Positions 1 through 7,070 of a DNA stretch of 12,894 nt are shown here, piece after piece. The stretch is from Bacteroides sp. CAG:1076 (GTDB lineage Bacteria > Bacteroidota > Bacteroidia > Bacteroidales > Bacteroidaceae). Below the pieces are notes generated by a model that was not told the DNA's origin, did no database searches, and saw only the letters and a list, made by a program, of their open reading frames with translations. The number at the start of each line of letters is the position of its first letter. The stretch's first letter is position 1. The stretch spans positions 5,443 to 18,336 of the forward strand of contig HF993231.1 of NCBI GenBank assembly GCA_000436795.1, written 5' to 3'. A program made the translations under genes and the position numbers.

Positions 1-515
1 TTCGTTGGTAAGAGCGTTTCGTAGATACGTTTCCCGATGACACACACCTTCCGGCGGTCGCGTATGTCGGTTTCGTTCAGCGGACGTCCCAGACGGATAA
101 TCGGTTCCTCTATCCGGTCGTAGTCCGGATAAAGCCCTTTCAGCGTTCCCGATATGCTGTATTCCTCGTACACGATGTTCACTCCCCACTGGGCAATGGT
201 AGCCGTTACGACGTCCAGTCCCTGTACGCAGTTGCGTATACGCTCCACATCCTGATTGTCCATACTCCACCATCTTCCCTGCTGGAATCCCTTGTAAGCC
301 TTCGAAGTATTGTTCGTTCCCATGAACCCCGAGTTGGTGGCGAAGCCCTGAAACTGCCGTGAGAGCATGTCCTGCATGCCTTGTGCGCCTCCCATGAGTG
401 CCACCAGCATGAATATTCCCCAGAAGATGCCGAATGCTGTCAGTATGCTTCGTGTTTTGTTGCGTGTAATGGTGAGGAAGATTTCCTCCCAGGTGTCAAA
501 ATCGATTCTTCTCAT
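1..515 (-). CDS. MacB-like ABC transporter permease, partial (3' end outside window)
   Basis: I translated this from the left edge; 171 N-terminal residues are present and no stop is reached. It starts with MRRIDFDTWEEIF, then a hydrophobic TM1 at about residues 24-44 (ILTAFGIFWGIFMLVALMGG), then the start of a MacB periplasmic core domain, including the GRPLNETDIRDRRKVCVIG stretch typical of that fold. The C-terminal FtsX part with three more TM helices should lie outside the window. The ATG follows the stop of the upstream permease by a single base (TGA-C-ATG), so translation is probably coupled. TM1 and the DxRDRRKVxVxG-like motif resemble the upstream permease, so the two are paralogues. 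Family knowledge: such permeases act with a MacB/LolD-type ATPase, an adaptor and an outer-membrane channel to export substrates, or work as mechanotransmitters. Substrate unknown. Confidence 0.9.
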   Translation of the reverse strand, partial: MRRIDFDTWEEIFLTITRNKTRSILTAFGIFWGIFMLVALMGGAQGMQDMLSRQFQGFATNSGFMGTNNTSKAYKGFQQGRWWSMDNQDVERIRNCVQGLDVVTATIAQWGVNIVYEEYSISGTLKGLYPDYDRIEEPIIRLGRPLNETDIRDRRKVCVIGKRIYETLLPT

Positions 516-516
516 G

Positions 517-1767
517 TCAGTCTGCTCTTAGTGCTTCTATCGGACGGATGCGGGCTGCCTTCCGGGCGGGGAAGAGTCCGGCAAGCGTACCGGCGATAAT
601 CAGTGTCAGGGTAGCCTGAATGGCAATACTCAGGTCTACCGTAGGATTCTCGAAGACCGTTACGCTGAACACGCCCGCGTCGACGGTCTGCTTGCCTGCC
701 ACCTGATTCATGTACTCGGTGACGGCGATGCCTGCCACCATGCCGATGTAGCCGAAGAAGGTGGTGATGGCCACACTCTCCGAGATAATCAGCCACAGGA
801 TGGAGGCGGGTTTGGCTCCCAGTGCCTTACGGATGCCGAACTCGTGTGTACGTTCGCGCACGGTGATAAGCATGATGTTGCTCACGCCCACGATACCGCT
901 CAGCAGGGTGAATATGCCGATTACCCAAATGGCGATATGCAGGATGCGGGTAGCCGACTGCTGCTGGAGGTACTGTGTAAAGCGGTTCCACATCCAGATG
1001 GCACTCTGGTCGGTAGGGGAGAAGCTTTTGTGCAGCCCCATCGCCTGCCGGTAGTCGGCTTCAAACTTCTGGTTGGTAGCTTCGTCGGTCAGTCCTTCGG
1101 TGGCAAATGTCAGGTTGTCGATGCTGTCGCCCTTGCCGTATACCAGTTGGACGGTGGTGAAAGGTACCAGTGCCGAAGGCGAGAAACTGTTCTGGTCGGT
1201 ATAGATACCCACTACCCGGTAGGCTACTCCCTGTACGTCGACGTATTGCCCCAGCGGTTCTGTGTGTGGAAACAGTATGCGGATGGTCTTCTCATGCAGG
1301 ACAAGCACCTTTCGCCGCTCCTTCATGTCGCGGTCGTTGATGAAACGTCCTTCTTTCAGCTTTACCGCCTCCAGCTCCGTATAATTAGGAAATACCCCTT
1401 GCAGAGAGATGGAAACATGCTCCTTGCCGAAAGTCAGAATAGCACCATCCTTGCTGACGCTGGCTCCCGTCGACGTTACGTTTTCGGGGAAAGCCTGTTC
1501 GGTAAGCTGCCGGTCGCTTTCATCGAGCGAAAGGCGTCTGCCCTCCTTCAGTCCCTTGAAGGGCTTCGACGTATATCCCGGATAAATCTTGATGGAATTC
1601 ATTTTCATGTTTCTCGACTGCCCTTCGAAGGCATGTATCAGTCCGTTTCCGGCTCCCAGCAGTACAATCAGCATGAAGATTCCCCATGCCACCGAGAAGC
1701 CCGTCAGAATGGTACGCAGCTTGTTGCGCATGATGGTACCATATATTTCTTGTATCAGATCTGTCAT
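517..1767 (-). CDS. MacB/FtsX-family ABC transporter permease
   Basis: This 416-residue inner-membrane protein has the MacB layout: TM1 at about 21-40, a periplasmic core domain from about 45 to 270, then three TM helices at about 275-300, 322-350 and 378-400. The cytoplasmic segment after TM2, RERTHEFGIRKALGAKP (304-320), is the hallmark of FtsX-type permeases and contacts the ATPase. The C-terminus PARKAARIRPIEALRAD is also typical. Unlike E. coli MacB, the ATPase is not fused; it is the gene just upstream, 10 bases away. A second permease follows after one base. The likely role is the membrane component of a tripartite efflux or lipoprotein-type transporter. The adaptor (MFP) and TolC-like partner are not in the window and may lie beyond the left edge. 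Substrate cannot be inferred. Confidence 0.93.
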   Translation of the reverse strand: MTDLIQEIYGTIMRNKLRTILTGFSVAWGIFMLIVLLGAGNGLIHAFEGQSRNMKMNSIKIYPGYTSKPFKGLKEGRRLSLDESDRQLTEQAFPENVTSTGASVSKDGAILTFGKEHVSISLQGVFPNYTELEAVKLKEGRFINDRDMKERRKVLVLHEKTIRILFPHTEPLGQYVDVQGVAYRVVGIYTDQNSFSPSALVPFTTVQLVYGKGDSIDNLTFATEGLTDEATNQKFEADYRQAMGLHKSFSPTDQSAIWMWNRFTQYLQQQSATRILHIAIWVIGIFTLLSGIVGVSNIMLITVRERTHEFGIRKALGAKPASILWLIISESVAITTFFGYIGMVAGIAVTEYMNQVAGKQTVDAGVFSVTVFENPTVDLSIAIQATLTLIIAGTLAGLFPARKAARIRPIEALRAD

Positions 1768-1777
1768 GGCTGTGTGT

Positions 1778-2497
1778 TTATTTCATGAAACCGTTTTTGC
1801 CGAAAGGAGAGGCGTTGTGGTCGATGTTGTCTTCTATCCGTTCTATCACCCCGTCTTTGATGTGAATGATCTTGTTGGTCTGGTTCGCCACCCCGCTTTC
1901 GTGTGTCACTACTACGATGGTCAGTCCCTCCCGGTCGTGCAGTTCCTTCAGGATGTTCATCACTTCCACCGAGGTTTTGCTGTCCAGTGCGCCGGTCGGC
2001 TCGTCGGCAAGAATAATCTGCGGCTTCGAAATCAGTGCCCGTGCGATGGCTACACGCTGTTTCTGTCCGCCCGAAAGCTCGTTGGGCATGTGGTGTGCCC
2101 ACTCCTTCAGTCCCAGCTTGTCCAGATACTCCAGCGCCAGTTCGTTTCGTTTCTTCCTGCCCACCCCCTGATAGAATAGCGGCAGCGCCACGTTCTCCAT
2201 GGCATTCTTGAACGAAATCAGGTTGAACGACTGGAAGATGAACCCGATCATGCGGTTGCGGTACTCTGCCGCGCGGGTTTCACTCAGGTTCTTTATCAGT
2301 ACGTCGTTCAGGTAATATTCGCCCGAATCGTAATTGTCGAGGATACCCAGAATATTCAGTAAGGTAGATTTTCCCGACCCCGAAGCGCCCATGATGGACA
2401 CAAATTCTCCCTTTTCTATTTGCAGGTCGATGCCTTTCAGTACGTGAAGCGGTGCTCCATTATAATATGTCTTGTTGATGCCCTGTAATCGTATCAT
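1778..2497 (-). CDS. ABC transporter ATP-binding protein, MacB/LolD type
   Basis: The 239-residue cytoplasmic ATPase has all nucleotide-binding motifs: Walker A GASGSGKS (37-44), Q-loop Gln89 (FIFQSFNL), signature LSGGQ (141-145), Walker B IILADE (161-166) followed by the D-loop ALD, and H-loop His199 (VVTHE). The sequence IFQSFNLI and the [14 protein letters not shown] stretch fit the MacB/LolD/FtsE-like group that partners FtsX-fold permeases. It is the first gene of a minus-strand cluster and is followed after 10 bases by a matching permease. The C-terminal tail after about residue 222 ([17 protein letters not shown]) is a short extension beyond the usual fold. The start ATG has an A/T-rich upstream region without a Shine-Dalgarno, as is normal in Bacteroidota. 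The gene faces away from glucokinase, so the 156 bases between them must hold divergent promoters. Confidence 0.95.
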   Translation of the reverse strand: MIRLQGINKTYYNGAPLHVLKGIDLQIEKGEFVSIMGASGSGKSTLLNILGILDNYDSGEYYLNDVLIKNLSETRAAEYRNRMIGFIFQSFNLISFKNAMENVALPLFYQGVGRKKRNELALEYLDKLGLKEWAHHMPNELSGGQKQRVAIARALISKPQIILADEPTGALDSKTSVEVMNILKELHDREGLTIVVVTHESGVANQTNKIIHIKDGVIERIEDNIDHNASPFGKNGFMK

Positions 2498-2588
2498 AAT
2501 AAAATGATTTTTGTGTCTTAAACTACGTATCGTTAGACGCGGCTAAGATATAAAAAGTTACATGAGGGGTAAATAAATTAGGAAAAAA

Positions 2589-2620
2589 TTTGTTCGGTTT
2601 TCCCGTATTGCGTACATTTG
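2589..2620 (+). promoter_or_regulatory. Bacteroides-type promoter of the glucokinase gene
   Basis: A -33 TTTG (2589-2592) and a -7 TACATTTG (2613-2620, consensus TAnnTTTG) are separated by exactly 20 bases, within the 19-21 base range known for Bacteroides primary-sigma promoters. Transcription would start near 2626-2630, giving a leader of about 25-30 bases before the first ATG. Seen directly; activity is inferred. Confidence 0.8.
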
Positions 2621-2653
2621 CCACATATAACTAACCTTTAACAATTTAATGTC

Positions 2654-3628
2654 ATGACAATAAATATGGAAAAGCCCTATGTGGTAGGAATGGATATCGG
2701 TGGTACTAATACTGTTTTCGGAGTGGTTGATTCTCGTGGTAATGTACTGGCTTCCGATTCAGTAAAGACACAGCAATATACCGAAGTTAACGAATACGTT
2801 GACGCTGTCTGCAAGAAATTGCTTCCGTTGCTGCAACAGTTTGGTGGTGCAGAAAAGATAAAAGGTATGGGTGTAGGTGCTCCTAACGGTAACTATTACA
2901 GTGGAACAATCGAGTTTGCTCCGAACTTGCCGTGGAAGGGAGTTATTCCTTTGGCTGCTATGTTCGAAGAACGCCTGGGTATCCCTACAGCACTTACTAA
3001 CGATGCCAACGCAGCTGCTATCGGTGAAATGACATACGGTGCTGCTCGTGGTCTGAAGGATTTCATCATGATTACACTGGGTACAGGTGTTGGTAGCGGT
3101 ATCGTTATCAACGGTCAGCTGGTTTATGGTCACGATGGTTTTGCAGGCGAGTTGGGACACGTTATCGTCGATCCGGCTGGTCGTATGTGCGGATGCGGAC
3201 GTAAAGGCTGTCTGGAAACTTACTGCTCGGCTACTGGTGTGGCTCGTACTGCACGCGAATTCCTCGTTGCACGTTCTGAACCGAGTTTGCTGAGAAACAT
3301 TCCGTCGGAAGAAATCCAGTCGAAAGATGTATACGATGCAGCTGTGAAAGGTGACAAGCTGGCTCTGGAAATCTTTGAGTATACCGGAAAGATTCTGGGT
3401 ACTGCTCTGGCCAACTTCGTTGCATTCTCAAGCCCTGAAGCAATTATTCTCTTCGGTGGTCTGGCTAAATCGGGCGACTACATCATGAAGCCTATCCAGA
3501 AAGCTCTGGAAGACAATGTCCTGAATATTTACAAGGGAAAAACAAAATTACTCCTTTCTCAGTTGAAAGATGCTGATGCTGCCGTTCTGGGTGCCAGCGC
3601 TCTGGGTTGGGAAGTAAAAGAAGCATAA
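2654..3628 (+). CDS. glk: ROK-family glucokinase
   Basis: This 324-residue cytoplasmic kinase probably phosphorylates glucose with ATP to give glucose-6-phosphate. The N-terminal phosphate-binding motif is VVGMDIGGTNTVFG (10-23). The catalytic-base motif is TNDANAAA, with Asp117. The ATP-site segment LGTGVGSG lies at 142-149. The ROK signature follows: ELGH with zinc ligand His169, then CGCGRKGCLE (179-188) with Cys179, Cys181 and Cys186. All key residues are present and the length is normal for the family. A second in-frame ATG at 2669 (MEKPYVV) is an equally plausible start; the first is kept because the promoter would place it in the leader. The gene is monocistronic, with its own promoter and terminator. 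ROK kinases can also act on mannose, fructose or N-acetyl sugars, so glucose specificity is by family resemblance. No DNA-binding domain is present, so it is not a ROK repressor. Confidence 0.93.
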   Translation: MTINMEKPYVVGMDIGGTNTVFGVVDSRGNVLASDSVKTQQYTEVNEYVDAVCKKLLPLLQQFGGAEKIKGMGVGAPNGNYYSGTIEFAPNLPWKGVIPLAAMFEERLGIPTALTNDANAAAIGEMTYGAARGLKDFIMITLGTGVGSGIVINGQLVYGHDGFAGELGHVIVDPAGRMCGCGRKGCLETYCSATGVARTAREFLVARSEPSLLRNIPSEEIQSKDVYDAAVKGDKLALEIFEYTGKILGTALANFVAFSSPEAIILFGGLAKSGDYIMKPIQKALEDNVLNIYKGKTKLLLSQLKDADAAVLGASALGWEVKEA

Positions 3629-3659
3629 GAAAATAATATTTTGTATTTTTACATATCGG

Positions 3660-3695
3660 GGTTCGGAAGTCGTGAGATTTCCGGACCTTTTTTTT
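3660..3695 (+). terminator. Rho-independent terminator of glucokinase
   Basis: The arms GGTTCGGAA (3660-3668) and TTCCGGACC (3679-3687) form a 9-bp stem with one G-U pair and a 10-base loop, followed at once by eight T residues (3688-3695). It lies 31 bases after the stop codon. This is a textbook intrinsic terminator. Confidence 0.87.
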
Positions 3696-3766
3696 GTGCT
3701 GTGCCGACAAGCGGAAAATGATGCCGTACCGATGAACGAAAAAAAGTATCGTCCTGTCAGGCAAAA

Positions 3767-3831
3767 AAAACGTGCCGGCATTTTTTAGAAAATGTCAGCA
3801 CGTTTTGAGTAAAACGTCGGCACGTTTTTTT
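3767..3831. terminator. Triple related-hairpin cluster, probable bidirectional terminator
   Basis: Three related 18-base units lie here: 3767-3784 (AAAACGTGCCGGCATTTT), 3789-3806 (AAAATGTCAGCACGTTTT) and 3811-3828 (AAAACGTCGGCACGTTTT). The second and third are direct repeats and each can fold alone as a 7-bp stem with a 4-base loop. The first is in inverse orientation and can pair with either of the others. T-runs end the cluster on the plus side (3825-3831) and A-runs begin it (3763-3770), so it can terminate transcription from both strands. It sits between the convergent glucokinase and GH43 genes. Termination is inferred. Confidence 0.65.
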
Positions 3832-3849
3832 ATTTTTTGTACAAAAAAT
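3832..3849. repeat. Perfect 18-bp palindrome
   Basis: ATTTTTTGTACAAAAAAT reads identically on both strands and lies 9 bases beyond the GH43 stop codon. It directly adjoins the hairpin cluster. The stem is almost purely A/T with a GTAC centre. It may assist termination of GH43 or be a chance product of A/T runs. Confidence 0.6.
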
Positions 3850-3858
3850 CGGGAGAGA

Positions 3859-5526
3859 TTACTTGTCTATTCTGAACCAGTTGACATCAACCCAGCCGCC
3901 GTCGTTGGTCGTGATGGCAGGACGCGTACAGAAGGTACCTACCTTGGCACCGATCCACTTGCCTTCCTTCACCTGAAATTCTTTGCCGAACTTGTGGAAC
4001 TTCTTTCCGTTGGTGCTGTAGCTCAGTTGGCACATCACTATCAGGTCGTGTCCGCCCTCGCTCTTGCTTATCTTTTCGCCCGTAGTGGTGATTTCGGCAC
4101 GCAGGTAGATTTCATTCTCCTTTAGCGGAAGTGTTTCGTTGACGGTTTCCTGACCTCCACGGTCGGCTTTCTTGCATTCTACCTGCGAGAGAACCAGTCC
4201 GTTTTCGGTATTCTCCAGTACGATGCCTGCGTAGTCCATACCCATAACTACCAGTCCGGTACGTTCACCTTTGTATTTGGCAATAGGAGAGAACTTCAGT
4301 TTCATGGTTGCGTTGAAGCTGGGGGCAGGGAATTTCTGCAGCAGCATGTTCGATACGTCCCACAGGCTCTTGTAGTTTTCGGGAACCGGGTACGAGTAAA
4401 GGCGTAGTACCCCGTGTTCCTGATCGGCAAAATACCACTTGTCGTTGATGTTGGCATTCCACTGCCACTGCAAGCCCAGTTCGTTGGTATTGAACTCATC
4501 GCTTTCCTGCGGTGTGCATACAGGATACGTCTTGCCTACGTTCGGTTTCTTGTAAGTCAGTACCGGTTCGCCGCAGCCGTCGCCATCCTTGTCCTCACCG
4601 ATGACAGGCCAGTCGTTTACCCATTTCATCGGCTGCAGGTGAACCAGACGTCCGGCAGCACCTACATCCTGAAAATGCAGAAACCAGTCTTCTCCGCTGG
4701 GAGTATCTACCCATCCGCCCTGATGAGGACCGTTTACCGTTGTATTGCCCTGTGCCAGCACTGTTCTCCATTCGTACGGGCCGTATACATTCTTCGAACG
4801 CAGTACAACCTGCCAGCCTGTAGGAACGCCGCCTGCCGGATGGAAGATATAATAATATCCGTTGCGTTTATAGAATTTCGGTCCTTCGCAGGTTTCGTGT
4901 GCCTCATGACCGTCGAATACGATGCGTGACGGTCCGATGGTACGGGTAGCATCCGCACTCAACTCGCATACGGCAATCACGCTCTTCAGTCCCGCACGGC
5001 TTCCCGCAAAGGCATGAGCCAGATAAACCCTTCCGTCTTCATCCCACAACGGAGTGGTGTCGATGATGCCTTTGGCTGCCTTGACCAGTACCGGTTCACA
5101 CCACGGACCTTTTACATCCTTTGCCTTTGTCATAAAGATACCCTGATCGGGGTCACCCCAGAAAATATAGAACTCACCGTCGTGATGCCGGATGCACGGA
5201 GCCCATACACGGTTGCCGTGCTGAGGTGCTACATCGGTATGCGGAGCCAGTGACCGCGGTATGGCGGCACTCACGATGGTCCAGTTGACCAAGTCTTTGG
5301 AATGTAGAATCTGCAATCCCGGCAGGCAGCCAAAGCTGGATGAGGTCATGTAAAAGTCGTCGCCTACACGGCATACGTCGGGGTCGGAATAATCGGCATA
5401 CAGTACCGGATTCTTGTACGTACCGTTGCCCTGGTCGGCTACCCATACCTTCGATACATAGTTCTGTGCCTGTACGGCAGGAACGAGGCAGCTTCCTAAT
5501 AAAATGGATAATACGATAGATTTCAT
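3859..5526 (-). CDS. Secreted glycoside hydrolase family 43 protein with C-terminal beta-sandwich
   Basis: The 555-residue protein begins with a signal peptide (about 1-20, cleavage near AVQA|QN). The five-bladed beta-propeller GH43 domain spans about 35-325. It holds the three expected acidic residues: base Asp48 in YADYSDPD, pKa-modulating Asp156 in IIDTTPLWDEDG, and acid Glu214 in ETCEGPKFY. The motif HQGGWVDTPSGEDWF (268-282) is shared by a xylosidase/arabinofuranosidase branch, possibly GH43 subfamily 12. From about 338 (PQESDEFNTNELGLQWQW) a concanavalin-A-like C-terminal domain of the beta-xylosidase type follows to the end. The likely role is removing arabinose, xylose or galactose side chains from a plant polysaccharide in the periplasm or at the surface. 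No lipobox Cys is positioned for lipidation: Cys13 lies inside the hydrophobic core (LLGSC), which could be read as a weak lipobox. It is last in a minus-strand trio with GH28 and DUF4861. Confidence 0.92.
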   Translation of the reverse strand: MKSIVLSILLGSCLVPAVQAQNYVSKVWVADQGNGTYKNPVLYADYSDPDVCRVGDDFYMTSSSFGCLPGLQILHSKDLVNWTIVSAAIPRSLAPHTDVAPQHGNRVWAPCIRHHDGEFYIFWGDPDQGIFMTKAKDVKGPWCEPVLVKAAKGIIDTTPLWDEDGRVYLAHAFAGSRAGLKSVIAVCELSADATRTIGPSRIVFDGHEAHETCEGPKFYKRNGYYYIFHPAGGVPTGWQVVLRSKNVYGPYEWRTVLAQGNTTVNGPHQGGWVDTPSGEDWFLHFQDVGAAGRLVHLQPMKWVNDWPVIGEDKDGDGCGEPVLTYKKPNVGKTYPVCTPQESDEFNTNELGLQWQWNANINDKWYFADQEHGVLRLYSYPVPENYKSLWDVSNMLLQKFPAPSFNATMKLKFSPIAKYKGERTGLVVMGMDYAGIVLENTENGLVLSQVECKKADRGGQETVNETLPLKENEIYLRAEITTTGEKISKSEGGHDLIVMCQLSYSTNGKKFHKFGKEFQVKEGKWIGAKVGTFCTRPAITTNDGGWVDVNWFRIDK

Positions 5527-5564
5527 GGATAATAGTTGTTGAGTTAATAAATTGTTTTCAAGCA

Positions 5565-5604
5565 GTCAGCTTCACTGTTCAATAATACGCATAGTGAAGC
5601 TGAC
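5565..5604 (-). repeat. Inverted repeat between DUF4861 and GH43 genes
   Basis: GTCAGCTTCACT (5565-5576) and its exact complement AGTGAAGCTGAC (5593-5604) form a perfect 12-bp stem with a 16-base loop. In the minus-strand transcript it lies 62 bases after the DUF4861 stop and 38 bases before the GH43 start. It has no U-run behind it, so a full terminator is unlikely; mRNA processing or stabilisation is possible. An alternative 5-bp pairing (GAAGC with GCTTC) uses the flanking bases. Confidence 0.75.
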
Positions 5605-5637
5605 CGACCGGCTTCTTTTTATTTATTTAACGTTTTT

Positions 5638-5649
5638 AATGCCGGCATT
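5638..5649. repeat. 12-bp palindrome AATGCCGGCATT
   Basis: A perfect palindrome 16 bases after the DUF4861 stop codon. Its core TGCCGGCATT recurs in the first unit of the hairpin cluster downstream of GH43 (3774-3783). It may be a small terminator-like stem (GCCGGC core with flanking A/T) or a protein site; the function is unknown. Confidence 0.5.
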
Positions 5650-5665
5650 TGTGTTTGTGTCGTGA

Positions 5666-6892
5666 CTATTTCTCTACGATTGTTATCTTAACGGGCTGTT
5701 CCAGTGACTTTTTCCATGCTTGTACATAAGCAAACCATTTTTCTTTGTCGGGGTATCCGAAGGTTTCCTTGCACGAAGTGAATGAGGTGTAATAGCGGAA
5801 CGAGTGCTGACCGGGAGCACTGACGGTGTACAGGAAGTTTTCCTTGTCGGCCGTTTCTTTCACTACATATTTCTCTGGAATATAGGTAGCCAGTCCCACG
5901 GTTTCCTTTTTATACTTTACGGTGTCGTTCACCGGCCAGTCGGTACCCCAGCTTGCCACCAGTCCCTTGTGGTCGGAAAACATGTCGGCATGTCCGGTAA
6001 TGTTCTGTACTCCGGTACAGAAAACTTCCTTATCCAGCGGAGCGTCGAACAATACATCCACCTGTGCGTCACGATGTCCGGCGTACAGCGTATAGCGGTT
6101 TATCATGTTCAATTCCTGTCCGGCGTACTGCCATCCCTTTACTTCGGCATCGACAATGGTACGTACCGGTCCCGAAGCCAGTATGCGCTGTCCGCGTACG
6201 GTAACCGGTTTGATAAGTGTAGACTGTGTACCGTCCCAGCCTCTCAGGGTTCCTGCTCCGCAACTGCTGTTTACCTTGATGACATCGTCGCCGAAGCCGC
6301 GCTTCAACTGCTCGTCGGTAGGATAGAACTGACTCTCCTCCAGTTCCAGTCCCTTATGGAACTTCCCGTACAGGTCGGTTGTCTGTTTCTCGTTGAAATA
6401 AATACGATATGCCACCAGCTCACTTTCGAAGGCAGCCCCGTGGTGATGCTGTACGTTGTACGTGTCCGAAGCCCCGTCGGCATAGATGGCATACCCTTTG
6501 GCATACTTGTTTTTCTTCGACGTGCGGAACAACATTTCGGCATACACACGTGCCGGATATTTCTTGTCGCTCTTGATACTTGAGAGTGTAATGTTGAGTG
6601 TCTTTTTGCCCGAAGCCGGCAGATTGATGACGAAAGCCAGTTCGTCGGCACGCGTATCACAGTCCATGTCGTCAAGCTGTGACGGAATCTCCTCGTTGCC
6701 GTCGCGTACGACAGCCGACTTGACGGTGAACCCTGTACCCAGACTGCCGAGTTCGATTACCACCGGTTCGTCCACCTTTTCAGCGTTCCACGGATTCTCC
6801 ACCACGACTTGAATCTTCTTTTCCAGGGCTTGTGCCGAAGCGCTCAGTCCTCCTGCCAGTAGTGCCAGGCAGGCTATAGAGAATATTTTCAT
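5666..6892 (-). CDS. Secreted DUF4861-family protein, pectin-locus associated
   Basis: This 408-residue protein starts with a signal peptide (MKIFSIACLALLAGGLSASA, cleavage near residue 20), so it is exported. The rest looks like the DUF4861 family: the early VENPWNAEKVDEPVVIELG region (31-49), the central NMINRYTLYAGHRDAQVDV stretch, and a C-terminal HSFRYYTSFTSCKETFGYPD motif before a Trp-rich end. It is rich in beta-strand, with no lipobox, TM helix or recognisable catalytic motif. To my knowledge the family has no generally accepted activity. It lies between GH28 and GH43 on the same strand, so a role in pectin or rhamnogalacturonan breakdown is inferred from position. A lyase-like or carbohydrate-binding beta-sandwich is possible but not shown. 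Family assignment is from memory of the sequence pattern; function is unassigned. Confidence 0.82.
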   Translation of the reverse strand: MKIFSIACLALLAGGLSASAQALEKKIQVVVENPWNAEKVDEPVVIELGSLGTGFTVKSAVVRDGNEEIPSQLDDMDCDTRADELAFVINLPASGKKTLNITLSSIKSDKKYPARVYAEMLFRTSKKNKYAKGYAIYADGASDTYNVQHHHGAAFESELVAYRIYFNEKQTTDLYGKFHKGLELEESQFYPTDEQLKRGFGDDVIKVNSSCGAGTLRGWDGTQSTLIKPVTVRGQRILASGPVRTIVDAEVKGWQYAGQELNMINRYTLYAGHRDAQVDVLFDAPLDKEVFCTGVQNITGHADMFSDHKGLVASWGTDWPVNDTVKYKKETVGLATYIPEKYVVKETADKENFLYTVSAPGQHSFRYYTSFTSCKETFGYPDKEKWFAYVQAWKKSLEQPVKITIVEK

Positions 6893-6965
6893 ACTGCGTT
6901 TTTGTTTTTATTGCTATCCGGCAAGTCCGTCGGATAATGTTATCATTGTTATTAGCATGGTTTGC

Positions 6966-7036
6966 AAAGGGAGAAAGGATCTGTAAACATAAAGAAACAA
7001 GTCGGAACACTTGAACCGGATGTTTGCAGACCCTTT
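6966..7036 (-). repeat. Long imperfect inverted repeat between GH28 and DUF4861 genes
   Basis: AAAGGG plus TCTGTAAACAT (6966-6971 and 6980-6990) face ATGTTTGCAGA plus CCCTTT (7020-7030 and 7031-7036). This gives an 11-bp stem with one mismatched or G-U pair, a one-sided 8-base bulge, and a further 6-bp stem, closing a 29-base loop. In the minus-strand transcript it starts 34 bases after the GH28 stop and ends 73 bases before the DUF4861 start. No U-run follows. An mRNA processing or stability element is a possible reading. Confidence 0.6.
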
Positions 7037-7070
7037 ATCGTCCTTCTTTTAGGTAAGGAAAGATACCGGA

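Noticed and set aside
381..599. Short Cys- and His-rich plus-strand frame that looks metal-binding
   Set aside because: It runs antisense across the two permeases and their 1-base junction; no promoter or ribosome site.
844..1788. Long plus-strand open frame of 314 codons
   Set aside because: It is antisense to an intact MacB-like permease with clear family motifs, and its translation has no recognisable domain.
2543..2550. Minus-strand TATCTTAG as a promoter for the ABC cluster
   Set aside because: It has one mismatch to TAnnTTTG and no good -33 partner, so it is too weak to list as a feature.
5804..6583. Plus-strand open frame of 259 codons
   Set aside because: It is antisense to the DUF4861 gene; composition is that of a shadow frame and no domain or start context was seen.
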